A stretch of 61,926 nt of DNA from an uncultured Clostridium sp. (GTDB taxonomy: Bacteria > Bacillota > Clostridia > TANB77 > CAG-508): assembly GCA_947648495.1 (NCBI GenBank), contig CANSOA010000012.1, positions 1 through 61,926 on the forward strand, written 5' to 3'. Of the stretch, positions 25,879 to 35,875 are shown piece by piece. The translations under genes and the position numbers were made by a program. The notes below the pieces were generated by a model. The model saw only the letters and a list, made by a program, of their open reading frames with translations. It was not told the origin of the DNA and searched no databases. Each line of letters begins with the position of its first letter. The first letter of the stretch is position 1.

Positions 25879-27510
25879 TTATTCATAAATACTTCCACCA
25901 ATAAATTCTCGTAATAACGAATTATTCGGGATTAAATCGATTTCTTCTACGGATTCAAAATATTGAAGCATGTCAATTAAACGTCTTGCGTCACTGTATT
26001 CAGGATTAGTGTCGTCAATTTGTTCTAATAGTGGCACTACAAAATCCTTTAATACCGCTAATTCGTAAATAATTGAGGAATTAAACATGCAGTCCGCTTG
26101 TTCTTGGTACGGAAAAATGTATTTTTTCTCGCCTCTTCCTACAGAATCCCACATTTTTAAGGTATGCAAGGCAGAATAATTCCTAAATTGATAATCTCGT
26201 GCAATTCTTCGGATTAAACGTGTATCCGTAGTTGAAATTCGGTTGTAATAATCAATATTTAGCACCGTTAAATCACTGATATAAATTTTGAATTTGTTTT
26301 CTTTTGCAATTTGATTGGTGAGCTCATCATTTAGGCAATGAATTCCTTCTACGACTAGGATTTGGTCTTCTTCTAGTCTTAGTTTATTTCCTAGATACTG
26401 TTTATGTCCTGTCGTAAAATCAAAGGTTGGAAGTTCTACTTCTTTTCCTGCTAATAAATCAACTAATTGTGCATTAAACAAATCCACATCAATGGCTTCC
26501 ATACATTCAAAATCATAATTTCCATTTTCGTCAACTGGATTTTGTTCGCGTTCGACAAAATAATTGTCGACTGAAATTGTCACTGGTTTGATTCCTTGCA
26601 CACGAAGCGCCATTCCTAATTTGCCAGCGAATGTCGTTTTTCCAGAAGACGTTGGTCCTGCAATTAAAATCATACGTACATTTTTTCTTTGCTTGATTTG
26701 ATTGGCAATTTCGGCAATTTTTTTCTCGTGAATGGCTTCTGAAAATAGAATTAATTCTTTGATTTTTCCTTCTTTGATTTTTTTATTTAAGCGATACACA
26801 GTATTGATTTTCATTAATTTATAAAGTTCGTCATACTCATCCATCGCAGATACTAATTTTAAGGATTCTTTATTTTGGTGAACTATTTGCGTTTCAGAAG
26901 TTCTTGGATATTCTAATAAAAAACCATGTCTGAATTTAGTCAAATCAAAGGCTTTGGCAAATCCTGTTGAAATTGGCATCGTTCCGTAAAAATAATGATA
27001 ATAATCTTCACAATAATATAACGAAACTTTTTTCTTGCTAATATCGGTTTGAAGTCTTCCACGCAAGGTTTCTTCCTTTTGGTAAAATGCTTCGGCTTCC
27101 TCTTTGGTCATTTCGACTTTGCGAATTGGTAAATCTTTGTCAATGATTTCTTGCATTTTACGTTTTACGTTATCTATCATTTCTTGGGTAATTTTCCTAT
27201 TTTCTATTTCACAAAACATCGCACTGGATAATTGATAATTCACGGTTAAATGTGCTTCTGGATACATTTCATAAAACGCTTTGCTCATTAAATAGAGTAA
27301 TCCGCGAATATAGATAATTCTACCGTCTTTTTCCGTTCGTTTTATTGGACAAATCGTTCCTTCTCGTTTGAGTGGGTGATTTAAAGAAGCAATAAAATTA
27401 TTGTATTTTACTGCAATTACATGCTCTAAATCTATTTTATCACCAAGTGCTTCTTTTACTGTTTGATTTGGTTCTACCTCATATATTTGATTTTCAAAAG
27501 TTATTTTCAT
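25879..27510 (-). CDS. TGS domain - uridine-kinase-like fusion (nucleoside kinase)
   Basis: 543 residues. Residues 1-60 form a TGS domain (KITFENQIYEVEPNQTVKEA) and residues 70-200 a threonyl-tRNA-synthetase-like second additional domain (HLTVNYQLSSAMF...). The C-terminal half is a uridine/phosphoribulokinase domain with Walker A LIAGPTSSGKTTFAGKLG, then TISVDNYFVER, PTFDFTTGHKQY, VVEGIHCLND and ISTTDTRLIRRIARDY. This architecture is known in Firmicutes and usually annotated nucleoside kinase. It may sense amino acid or tRNA status through the synthetase-like part. Full length, no CGG in frame seen. Confidence 0.9.
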   Translation of the reverse strand: MKITFENQIYEVEPNQTVKEALGDKIDLEHVIAVKYNNFIASLNHPLKREGTICPIKRTEKDGRIIYIRGLLYLMSKAFYEMYPEAHLTVNYQLSSAMFCEIENRKITQEMIDNVKRKMQEIIDKDLPIRKVEMTKEEAEAFYQKEETLRGRLQTDISKKKVSLYYCEDYYHYFYGTMPISTGFAKAFDLTKFRHGFLLEYPRTSETQIVHQNKESLKLVSAMDEYDELYKLMKINTVYRLNKKIKEGKIKELILFSEAIHEKKIAEIANQIKQRKNVRMILIAGPTSSGKTTFAGKLGMALRVQGIKPVTISVDNYFVEREQNPVDENGNYDFECMEAIDVDLFNAQLVDLLAGKEVELPTFDFTTGHKQYLGNKLRLEEDQILVVEGIHCLNDELTNQIAKENKFKIYISDLTVLNIDYYNRISTTDTRLIRRIARDYQFRNYSALHTLKMWDSVGRGEKKYIFPYQEQADCMFNSSIIYELAVLKDFVVPLLEQIDDTNPEYSDARRLIDMLQYFESVEEIDLIPNNSLLREFIGGSIYE

Positions 27511-27523
27511 CTTTGGTTCCTTT

Positions 27524-27712
27524 CTAAAAATTAAAATATAGTAATATGCCTCCTATGATGGCAAAAATAAATCCTAGTATTTTCATTCCTATTGTCGCTT
27601 CATTTTCGTCACCAAAACTAAAATACATTTTCACAATAGGACGTGCATCATAAATCATTTTTACGCCTAACATGATTGCAATTACACCGATTGCTAGTAA
27701 AACTTTGTTCAT
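27524..27712 (-). CDS. small membrane protein
   Basis: 62 residues with two hydrophobic helices (VLLAIGVIAIMLGVKMIYDA and MKILGFIFAIIGGILLYFNF) linked by a polar loop containing GDENEAT. The start is preceded by a purine-rich AGGAAGTAGAA site. No family I can name with certainty. Sandwiched 13 bases before the uridine-kinase gene and 32 bases after the thioesterase gene in one minus-strand operon. Confidence 0.7.
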   Translation of the reverse strand: MNKVLLAIGVIAIMLGVKMIYDARPIVKMYFSFGDENEATIGMKILGFIFAIIGGILLYFNF

Positions 27713-27744
27713 TTCTACTTCCTCTTTTTCTAAAATTCCTACTT

Positions 27745-28164
27745 TTAATCCTTATTTGCTAAACCACTCACTTTTTCAAAAATTTCTGGAAATTGTCTTT
27801 TTAGGTTAATTGGTTTTAAATCTCGCCCAACCCAAGCATGAACTGTACTTCCCGTGTTAATTGGTTTTTCAACCCCTTCTTTAAAAATTTGATAATTAAA
27901 GACAATTCGAGCTGGTGTTAATTTTGATATTTCAACCGTAATGCGCAAAATATCTTCATATTCTGCGGGGAAAATATATTTACAATTTAATTCAACAAGT
28001 GGTGTCATAATTCCGTTTTTTTCTAAGGCAGAATAGGTAATTCCTATTTTTTTGATAGCTTCTGTTCTAGCTGCCTCATACCAAATTGGATAAACAGAAT
28101 GATGTACAATTCCCATTTGGTCGGTTTCGGCATATCGAACTGTTATTTTTGTTTCTGAAATCAT
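27745..28164 (-). CDS. 4-hydroxybenzoyl-CoA-type thioesterase (hotdog fold)
   Basis: 139 residues. The YbgC-like hotdog motif RYAETDQMGIVHHSVYPIWY gives the catalytic Asp and the following helix (EAARTEAIKKIGITY); later strands YIFPAEYEDILRITVEIS and IVFNYQIFKEG. Members hydrolyse acyl-CoA thioesters in the cytoplasm. Start ATG follows AAGGAAGGAATTTT. It is downstream of the 925-residue gene by 18 bases, suggesting one transcript. Confidence 0.9.
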   Translation of the reverse strand: MISETKITVRYAETDQMGIVHHSVYPIWYEAARTEAIKKIGITYSALEKNGIMTPLVELNCKYIFPAEYEDILRITVEISKLTPARIVFNYQIFKEGVEKPINTGSTVHAWVGRDLKPINLKRQFPEIFEKVSGLANKD

Positions 28165-28182
28165 AAAATTCCTTCCTTAACA

Positions 28183-30960
28183 TTATTTTTTCTGATTATT
28201 TTTCTTCTTCTCTAATTTTTCTTTTGCTTTTTGTTCTTTCTTTTTTTGCTTTTCCATTTCTTTTTCGTATTTTTGCTGAATTCTAAGCATTTTTTTAGAT
28301 TGTTTTACCGTTTTTTCTTCGATTACACGATCAACTATTTGTTCTTGCATTTCTTCATTGGCATCACTCAAAGTTTCTTCTATTGGTTCAAACATTTCCA
28401 TTGGTTCTACAATATTTTCTTCAAAATCACGATTTTCTTCTGGAAAGATTTCGGTTATTGGCTCTTGATAGGCTTGTTCAAATTCTTCTTGTGATTCTTG
28501 TTCGCTTGGTTGCATTTCTTCGTTTTTTTGAGTATTAACTGAAAAATCTAGGTTTGGAATCTCTGGGTTAAATTCATTAAAGTCTTTCATTGGAATCGCC
28601 TCTAATTCAACCTCTGTTGGTTCAATTTGCGTTTTTTCTCCTTTTAAAAACACATCATATTCATATACAAAAATGTCTTTGCATTTCGGATTTTTCAAAT
28701 CATGTTCTGAAAAATATAAGTTTGTTCGGAATTTGGTTTTGTTGACTAAAGAAAATTCTAATCTTCTATTATCAACTAAAACTTTTGAAGACAAATTCAT
28801 ACCAATTGGCAAGGTTTTGTTTGTGTTGTCATAAAACATGGCGTTTGTATAATACAAAAGTGGCATGCCTTCTTTGTAATTTAAGCAAATTAAATTATAG
28901 GCACCTTCTGTATCTGAAGCAAACTGCTCTAGCTCGTTTTCAAGATTAATATTAAATAAGTCAAACTCCTCTTCTTCAATATTTTTTGAAATTGGTACTA
29001 ACTGATAAAGTGGCATATCGTATAACGAACCAATTTTGGGCATAGCGCCTTCTAAGTAATTGACAATACTTTGCATTTTTTCGGTAAAATCAAATACATC
29101 AATTTTTTTGTTTACATTCATGATTTTGAATTTACTTTTTTCCGCTTCACGATGGCTTCTACTTCCAATATAACGCACTTTGGTGTTGTTATTTTCTTCG
29201 ATGTTTCCAAAAATGTCAAAGGTTTCACTATCAATGACTAATCGGTCTTCATTAAATTCTTCTTTTAATTTATCTAATACACTTTCTAAGTCATATTTTA
29301 TAATTTCGTCCGAACGAACCATATTAATAAAATACAACAATTCCGTTTGGGCAATAAATACACTATCTGTTTCTTCATGCGACAATTTTTTTCTTTGCAT
29401 CGCATCTACTTCTTCGCCTAATTTTTCAAAATCCATTTCCAAATCAAACGATTTCCTGAAGTTCTTGGAATCGCTGTCATTGTCCTTATCTTCTCCCATT
29501 TCAATGGCTAACTTTTCGTCTTTATTGGCAAATTTCCAAAATTCAAAAATACTTTTTTTATGTTTATCAATTTCTTCTATGTACTGATTGGCATTTCTAA
29601 CTTTCGATTTTAAATTTTCTAATTTTAATTCTAAGGCTTTTATATCCTGTTTTAACGCTTTATACTGTTTTCCTGCTTTTTCATGAAGCGCATAAATCGT
29701 GACTAAATCTTCAATGGTATAAAAATTTTTTTCTTTTATATAAGTATTCAAAGGCTGTGTATCAATCTTGATGTCTTGTGTTTGCACCATGTCTTCGGCT
29801 GGCTGGCTGACTTTTCTTCTTTCCTTTTTCTTTTTCTCTGACTTAAAAAAATATTTTACTTTTCCAATAAAAGTTTTTTTACATTCTAAATAAGTCGAAA
29901 TTTCCTTTTGTTTTTGCAAATATTCTTCTTCTTTTTCTTTGACTTCCGTTTTTAATTTTGCTAACTTTTTCTCGATTTCTTCCATTTCCTTATTCTGATT
30001 TTTAATTTCATAATCTGCTAGCAAATATTCATTTTTAATAAAATTCGTCAACGAATCAAACGTGATTTCGACTTTTGATAAATACATACTCAAGCCATTA
30101 CCACTATCAATTTTCGTCTCAAAATTATACTGTCCCTTGATTTCTGTCTGCAAAATGAACAACGCTTTTAACAATTTATAAAACTTAATCGCCTCTTCTG
30201 TTGACTGCAAAATGACCTTATAACTACTTTTTATATTTCGATAGACAAATGTCTCCCCCACAATTTGAATTGACAATTGTTCTTTGTTATCATAAACTTC
30301 AAAAATCAATGGCCAATTTTTCGTAAACAACCATAAATAATTTTCAATATCTGTAATTTCATTTTTCTGCAATATTTGCTCGCTAAAACTTAAGTAATTG
30401 ATTGGGACATAGATTTTAGGTGAATCTTTTTTTCTACGTTTACTAAAATCCACCTGTTCTTTTAATAAATACAAAAATTCCGAAAAAGTTTCTTCTTTGG
30501 TGCATACCAACATAAAATATTTGTCCTCTTCTTCCGAATAATAAATCTGCCATAAATGATCTCGATTATATTTTACTTTAAATGGAACTTCGCCTCCCAA
30601 GTCTTCTTGCATTTTTTCTATTTTTTCAATTTCTTGTGTGGACATATTACGAACAATTTTGGAAAATGTTTTGTAGAGCATCATTTCTTCTTCGTCGCCA
30701 TCTTCGTTTAGGAAAAGTTTTAGTGGCATTGCCTCTGCATATTTTTTTTGGATATTGTCACTTCTTAAACAAGGAGTCAGCAAGATTTCAATCTGATTAA
30801 TTGGTACAAATCGATAGATTTTCAAATCTTTGTCATTATTTAGTCTTGACACATTAAAATTAGGTACACTTGAATCTGTAATAAATTTAGGCAATTTGTC
30901 TAAATTCAAGCCCAAAAAATCAAGTTTTTCTAGTAGTTCATCACTTTCGACCCTCTTCAA
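28183..30960 (-). CDS. large coiled-coil protein of unknown function
   Basis: 925 residues, no signal peptide or membrane segment and no family recognised. N-terminal 300 residues are a mixed alpha/beta region (IYRFVPINQIEILLTPCLRS, HLWQIYYSEEEDKYFMLVCT). Residues about 310-500 are coiled coil (KEMEEIEKKLAKLKTEVKEK, ALKQDIKALELKLENLKSKV), split by a basic stretch (KYFFKSEKKKKERRKV). A second folded part runs to about 780. The tail is very acidic, then very basic (KEMEKQKKKEQKAKEKLEKK). Strong ribosome site. Looks like a structural or scaffold protein. Co-oriented with the thioesterase and kinase genes. Confidence 0.7.
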   Translation of the reverse strand: MKRVESDELLEKLDFLGLNLDKLPKFITDSSVPNFNVSRLNNDKDLKIYRFVPINQIEILLTPCLRSDNIQKKYAEAMPLKLFLNEDGDEEEMMLYKTFSKIVRNMSTQEIEKIEKMQEDLGGEVPFKVKYNRDHLWQIYYSEEEDKYFMLVCTKEETFSEFLYLLKEQVDFSKRRKKDSPKIYVPINYLSFSEQILQKNEITDIENYLWLFTKNWPLIFEVYDNKEQLSIQIVGETFVYRNIKSSYKVILQSTEEAIKFYKLLKALFILQTEIKGQYNFETKIDSGNGLSMYLSKVEITFDSLTNFIKNEYLLADYEIKNQNKEMEEIEKKLAKLKTEVKEKEEEYLQKQKEISTYLECKKTFIGKVKYFFKSEKKKKERRKVSQPAEDMVQTQDIKIDTQPLNTYIKEKNFYTIEDLVTIYALHEKAGKQYKALKQDIKALELKLENLKSKVRNANQYIEEIDKHKKSIFEFWKFANKDEKLAIEMGEDKDNDSDSKNFRKSFDLEMDFEKLGEEVDAMQRKKLSHEETDSVFIAQTELLYFINMVRSDEIIKYDLESVLDKLKEEFNEDRLVIDSETFDIFGNIEENNNTKVRYIGSRSHREAEKSKFKIMNVNKKIDVFDFTEKMQSIVNYLEGAMPKIGSLYDMPLYQLVPISKNIEEEEFDLFNINLENELEQFASDTEGAYNLICLNYKEGMPLLYYTNAMFYDNTNKTLPIGMNLSSKVLVDNRRLEFSLVNKTKFRTNLYFSEHDLKNPKCKDIFVYEYDVFLKGEKTQIEPTEVELEAIPMKDFNEFNPEIPNLDFSVNTQKNEEMQPSEQESQEEFEQAYQEPITEIFPEENRDFEENIVEPMEMFEPIEETLSDANEEMQEQIVDRVIEEKTVKQSKKMLRIQQKYEKEMEKQKKKEQKAKEKLEKKKNNQKK

Positions 30961-31074
30961 TCTATTCTCCTCCTGACAATTTTTACAATATTTGTCAATA
31001 GTATAACATAAATTTGATTTTAAATCAATTGTTTTTTATGAAATTTATCATTTCCTTTTTTACCCCCAAAAAAT

Positions 31075-31115
31075 AATATCCCCTTTATAACAAATAACGT
31101 TATAAAAGGGATATT
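31075..31115 (-). terminator. terminator downstream of the TerD gene
   Basis: AATATCCCCTTTATAAC pairs with GTTATAAAAGGGATATT (one G-U) around a seven-base loop, 20 bases after the TerD stop on the minus strand. Confidence 0.75.
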
Positions 31116-31134
31116 CAGACATCAAAATAAAATT

Positions 31135-31833
31135 TTATTTTCCAAATAATTTGAAAATTCCTCTTCTTGAAGAAGAACTATTACTTGTATATTGAGGCGT
31201 TGAATTTATTTGTGATAAAAATTCTTCCCAACTCTTTTTTCTGTTTAAAAGACTGGCATATTTTCCTTGAACAATATCAATCATCTCAGAGATGTCCTTC
31301 ACCCGCACTGGTTCTCCAATTATCCGAAACTCCCATCCTTGCTCTTGCTTATAGAACTCTCCAACAATTATACCCGTCTTATTTTCAAATTTAGGCAAAT
31401 TCTCGATTTGATATTCTACCAAATCTTTTCTCGAGTCTATATCCCAAAGATGAATATACGCGTCTTTTACCATACACAAATCCTGCATTTTGCTAAAAGC
31501 CTGAAAAATATTCACGACGACAATTATCCGGTCACACTGAGAATTCAAGGCAGAAAAAGTAATATCGATTCTCTTATCATCAGAATCTCCACCACTTCCG
31601 CCAGTTACATCATCACCATGATAATAAAATTCACCAGATTTTTCTTTTTTCCTATAAGAGACCTGTTTTACATATCCTCCATTTTCATCCAATACAATGA
31701 GCGACTGGTCCAAGTCCAATGTCTCGCCGTCTTTATTGGGTTTCCACTTCATACCACAACTTAAACACCGCAATTGATTCTCTGCAATTTTAGCCAATTG
31801 CACTTTTTGATTTTTTAGTAATCTTACTGCCAT
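31135..31833 (-). CDS. TerD-family stress protein
   Basis: 232 residues. TerD domain with the calcium-binding acidic loop DDVTGGSGGDSDDKRIDITF, the strand CDRIIVVVNIFQA, and GIIVGEFYKQEQGWEFRIIG. Members are cytoplasmic stress proteins linked to tellurite resistance and phage defence. An N-terminal CLSCG is unusual. Three in-frame CGG codons (31530-31528, 31326-31324, 31305-31303) fall at DR, FR and VR positions; the first two are conserved Arg sites. A +1 shift at any of them gives an immediate stop (GGA TAA, GGA TAA, GGG TGA). This makes it the clearest gene here in which CGG should mean arginine, and suggests recent acquisition. It stands alone with no other ter genes. Confidence 0.85.
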   Translation of the reverse strand: MAVRLLKNQKVQLAKIAENQLRCLSCGMKWKPNKDGETLDLDQSLIVLDENGGYVKQVSYRKKEKSGEFYYHGDDVTGGSGGDSDDKRIDITFSALNSQCDRIIVVVNIFQAFSKMQDLCMVKDAYIHLWDIDSRKDLVEYQIENLPKFENKTGIIVGEFYKQEQGWEFRIIGEPVRVKDISEMIDIVQGKYASLLNRKKSWEEFLSQINSTPQYTSNSSSSRRGIFKLFGK

Positions 31834-31962
31834 TTAATCCTCCTAGAAATCAAATTATTGAGTTACTAAATATTAATTATCTCACTCCCTTCAACATCAC
31901 ATTCATCATGTGTTTATTACGTTTTATATTATATCATGCAAATATGCTACTGTCAACGTAAT

Positions 31963-32580
31963 TTATCTATTCACAAAACATTTAACGTACTCTTTAAGCA
32001 ATTTCACCGTATTTTCAATTCCAAGCTTTGAAGAATCCACCAATAAATCATAACTATCTCTTGCTCCCCAAATTTGATTGGTATAATAATTATAATAGGT
32101 AGCTCTTTCTTTATCTTTTTTGTGCATCAATTTCAACGCTTTTTTGGCGTCTAATCCTGCAAATTCTACTTTTCTATCAATTTTAAATTTTTCATTAGAA
32201 CTGTAGACAAAAATATTGAAAACATTTTTTCGTTCCTTTAAAATCACATTTGAACATCTTCCAATGATAATAGCATTTCCCTCATCCGCAATTTCTTCAA
32301 TAATTTTTGCTTGCTCAATAAAATATTTGTCATCTGATGGCAATTCTGTCAACGAATTCACGCTATCTGACATCGACATAGACGCCATTGCCAATGTATA
32401 CCAAAAACTCTTTTTATGTTTTTCGTCATTTTCATTTAATAAATTAATATCAATATTGCGCTCTTTTGAAACTCTTTGGATTAACTCTGCATCATACAAT
32501 TTCATGTTCAATTCTTCCGCTAATTTTTCTCCAATATATTTTCCGCCACTTCCAAATTCTCTACCAATCGTTATAATCAT
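31963..32580 (-). CDS. cytidylate-kinase-like family protein
   Basis: 205 residues. P-loop variant GREFGSGGKYIGEKLAEELN, then the family segment YDAELIQRVSKERNID, a middle region EGNAIIIGRCSNVILKERKN, and a lid RKVEFAGLDAKKALKLMHKK with NYYTNQIWGARDSYDLLVDS. This is the AAA_26/cytidylate kinase-like group, smaller than and distinct from Cmk; substrate unknown. Its start codon is adjacent to the end of the MATE gene (stop at 32581), so the two are probably translationally coupled. Confidence 0.85.
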   Translation of the reverse strand: MIITIGREFGSGGKYIGEKLAEELNMKLYDAELIQRVSKERNIDINLLNENDEKHKKSFWYTLAMASMSMSDSVNSLTELPSDDKYFIEQAKIIEEIADEGNAIIIGRCSNVILKERKNVFNIFVYSSNEKFKIDRKVEFAGLDAKKALKLMHKKDKERATYYNYYTNQIWGARDSYDLLVDSSKLGIENTVKLLKEYVKCFVNR

Positions 32581-34011
32581 CTACTTTACCTCCACATTCA
32601 TTTTCTTTATTTTTTTCACTTCAATTTGAACCAATATCACTGCTAACACAAATGCCAAACAATCGGCTGTTGGTCCTGCATACAAAATTCCATTGATACC
32701 AAAAAACATTGGCAATATTAGCATTGCTGGTACCAAAAATCCAATTTGTCTTGACAGAGACAATATTGCAGCTTTCACTGGATTTCCAATCGCTTGAAAG
32801 AATATACCTGACGTAATTTGAAAAGAATTAAACACAACCAAAGCAATAAAAATTCTAAAACACAACTTAGCAAATTCATTATATAACTCATTTTCCTGTC
32901 CAAACAAATTAATAATTACTTGTGGGCATAATTGGAAAATTAAAGTTCCAATCGCTGTAATAATTAATCCCACTTTTACTGCTAAACCATAAGTTTGTAA
33001 AACTCGCTCGTATTTTTTCGCGCCAAAATTAAAACCTATAATCGGCTGTGCCCCCGCTGCCAAACCAATTACAATTGAATTTACAATCTGATTTACCTTC
33101 ATAACAATTCCCAAAGCGGACAATGGTATATCGCTTCCATACTTAGACTCTGCACCATATTTGGTCAACATTTGATTAATCACAATCAATACCACTGTAA
33201 TTGCAATTTGTGTTATAAAACTTGAAATTCCCAAACTGCAAATCTTCTTCAATGTTTTTCCTTCTATTTTCAAACTCTCTTTTGTAATGCTAACCGATTT
33301 AAACTTTTTAATGTACAAAATCGACATAATTCCAGAGACAATTTGTCCAATAATTGTCGCAATTGCAGCGCCTTTTACGCCCATATGTAAAACAAAAATC
33401 GCAATTGGGTCCAAAATCATATTTAAAATCGCTCCAACCAACATCGTTGCCATTGCATAGCCAGGCGCTCCGTCTGCTCTTATCATGGAATTAAGAGCAG
33501 TTGTAAATACAAAAAACGGCATTCCAAACACAATATAAGTCATATAAGTTTTTGCGTATTCATAGGAACTTTCTGTCACACCAAATAATTTTAGTAAACC
33601 TTCTTGAAACACCAAACCTATGATTAAAAATATAATTCCCAATAAAGCGGATACGATAATCCCATTGCTAACGCCTTTATTTGCACTTTCTTTATCCTTT
33701 TTCCCCAAACTCAAACTTAAATAAGCAGATGTTCCATCCCCTATCATAAGCGAGAATGCCATTGTTACAACTGTAAACGGAAACACAATATTGGTTGCCG
33801 CATTTCCTAAATAACCAACACCTTGCCCAATAAAAATCTGGTCAACAATATTATACAATGAACTCACTAGCAACGATATAATACAAGGTATTGCAAATTG
33901 TTTAATTAATTTTCCGATTTTTTCGGTTCCTAGTGGATTTTTATTTTCTTGATTTTCTACCTTTTCTTTTTCATTAATTTCTTCTGTTTTTCTATTTTCT
34001 ATATTTTCCAT
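32581..34011 (-). CDS. MATE-family multidrug exporter
   Basis: 476 residues, twelve predicted membrane segments. Family features: GTEKIGKLIKQFAIPCIISL at the start, VDQIFIGQGVGYLGNAATNI, LMIGDGTSAYLSLSLGKKD, ALNSMIRADGAPGYAMATML, VIGLAAGAQPIIGFNFGAKK and the C-terminal half repeat. It exports cationic drugs or toxins in exchange for Na+ or H+. It follows the ABC exporter genes by 24 bases in the same direction, so the TetR-led unit may control all of them. Confidence 0.9.
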   Translation of the reverse strand: MENIENRKTEEINEKEKVENQENKNPLGTEKIGKLIKQFAIPCIISLLVSSLYNIVDQIFIGQGVGYLGNAATNIVFPFTVVTMAFSLMIGDGTSAYLSLSLGKKDKESANKGVSNGIIVSALLGIIFLIIGLVFQEGLLKLFGVTESSYEYAKTYMTYIVFGMPFFVFTTALNSMIRADGAPGYAMATMLVGAILNMILDPIAIFVLHMGVKGAAIATIIGQIVSGIMSILYIKKFKSVSITKESLKIEGKTLKKICSLGISSFITQIAITVVLIVINQMLTKYGAESKYGSDIPLSALGIVMKVNQIVNSIVIGLAAGAQPIIGFNFGAKKYERVLQTYGLAVKVGLIITAIGTLIFQLCPQVIINLFGQENELYNEFAKLCFRIFIALVVFNSFQITSGIFFQAIGNPVKAAILSLSRQIGFLVPAMLILPMFFGINGILYAGPTADCLAFVLAVILVQIEVKKIKKMNVEVK

Positions 34012-34035
34012 TTTTCCTCCTTAATTTCATCATTC

Positions 34036-35875
34036 TCACCCACATTCCTCAAACTGGCTATTATATAACTTCTCATAAAATCCTTTTTTTGCCAATAATT
34101 CCTCATGAGTGCCTTGTTCCACAATATCTCCTTCATTAATAACCAAAATTAAATCCGCATCTCTTATGGTTGACAAACGATGAGCAATCACAAAACTGGT
34201 TCTGCCTTTCATTAAACGATCCATTGCCTTCTGGATTTGCATTTCCGTGCGAGTATCAACAGATGATGTTGCTTCATCCAATATCAAGATTTTGGGATTG
34301 ACCAAAAACGCCCTTGCAATAGTTAATAACTGCTTTTGCCCTTGCGAAATATTTGTCGAATCTTCATTTAACACAGTTTGATAGCCTTCTGAAAACGTGC
34401 TTATAAAATGATGTGCCTGTGCTACTTTCGACGCTTCAATAACTTCCTCATCTGTTGCCTCTAAATTTCCATAACGAATATTTTCCATAATCGTTCCATT
34501 AAAAGCCCACGTATCTTGTAATACCATAGCGAACAGACTTCGCAAATCATCTCTTTTAAAATCTTTAATGTTAATTCCATCAATTTTAATTTCTCCAGAC
34601 TGAATATCATAATAACGCATCAATAATTTCACAAGTGTTGTTTTTCCAGCGCCTGTTGGACCTACAATGGCAATCTTTTTACCTTGCTCAATTTGGGCTG
34701 TAAAATCTTTGATGACTTGTTTTTCTTCATTGTAACCAAATTTCACATTTTCAAATGTCACATTTCCCTTGATATCTTCTACCGAATGGGGATTTTTCGT
34801 ATCTGGAACTTCCTCTTCTTCCTCCAAAAATTCAAACACTCTCTCACAAGCCGCTATCATGGATTGTAGCATATTGCTCACATTAGCAAGTTGAGTAATC
34901 GGTTGCATAAATCTTCTCATATATTGAATAAAACTTTGAATATTTCCAACCGTTATCACGCCACGACTCGCATAAAATCCTCCCATAATACACACAATAA
35001 CATAACCTACATTTCCTACAAATCCCATAATCGGTTGCATCAAACCAGACAAAAATTGCGCCTTCCAAGTTGATTGATACAATGTATCATTATATTTCGT
35101 AAACTGCTCAATCGACTTTTTCTCACCATTAAAGACTTTCACAAGATCATGATTAGAATACATTTCCTCAATATGCCCGATTTACATGCCCCAAATATTC
35201 TTGTTGATTTTTAAAATATTTCTGAGATTTACTTATCACAAGCATGATAAATAGTAGTGAAACAGGCAACACCAAAACTGCCACAACTGCCATTTTCCAC
35301 GAAATGGAAATCATCATAATCAAGATTCCAACAACCGTTGTAATTGATGTAATCAATTGTGTAACGCTTTGGTTTAAATTTTGTGCAATGGTATCCACAT
35401 CATTTGTAATATAGGATAACACCTCTCCATGCGTCTTTTGATCAAAATATTTAATAGGAAGTTTGTTGATTTTCTGGCTAATTCCTTTTCTCAGGCTATA
35501 CGTAAATTTTTGTCCTATACCAACCATTACAAAAGATTGAATATACGAAAATGCCACACTAATGATATAAATACTAAGCAAAACTACCACCGTTTTTTGA
35601 ATGGCACCAAAATCAATTTCGCCAGTTCCTGCAATCATTTTCATGACACCAGCATAAATTTCTGTTGTGATATTTCCTAATATTTTCGGTCCCACAATAT
35701 TAAAGATTGTCGAAATAATGGCACAAACAATGACGACTGCTATCAAAAATTTGAATTTTGCCAAATGGCCTAAAAGTTTTTTCAAAGTGCCTCTAAAATT
35801 CTTCGCTTTTTCTATAGGCCCCCTACCAGGTCCTCCTCCCATCGGTCCACGTTTTGGTTTATGATTGACTGCCAT
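34036..35875 (-). CDS. ABC exporter subunit (consensus-site half) read through a CGG +1 shift
   Basis: Membrane-ATPase half transporter. The zero frame runs from 35875 through four membrane segments and stops in ...HVN-CGG-GCA-TAT-TGA. Skipping C gives HVNGHIEEMYSNHDLVKVFN, the conserved cytoplasmic coupling stretch of this family, and continues to the end at 34036. Total 612 residues, normal for the family. ATPase motifs: GPTGAGKTTLVKL, signature NISQGQKQLLTIARAF (SQGQ), Walker B ILILDEATSSVDT with catalytic Glu, and H-loop VIAHRLS. Partner of the next gene, with which it forms a heterodimer (overlap 17 bases). Probable drug exporter under the adjacent TetR. Confidence 0.85.
35177..35179 (-). 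other. CGG +1 frameshift site (ABC exporter subunit)
   Basis: Context GTA AAT CGG GCA TAT TGA. Skipping C reads AAT-GGG-CAT-ATT-GAG-GAA-ATG (N-G-H-I-E-E-M), matching the family's NG(x)IEEM motif. Confidence 0.8.
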
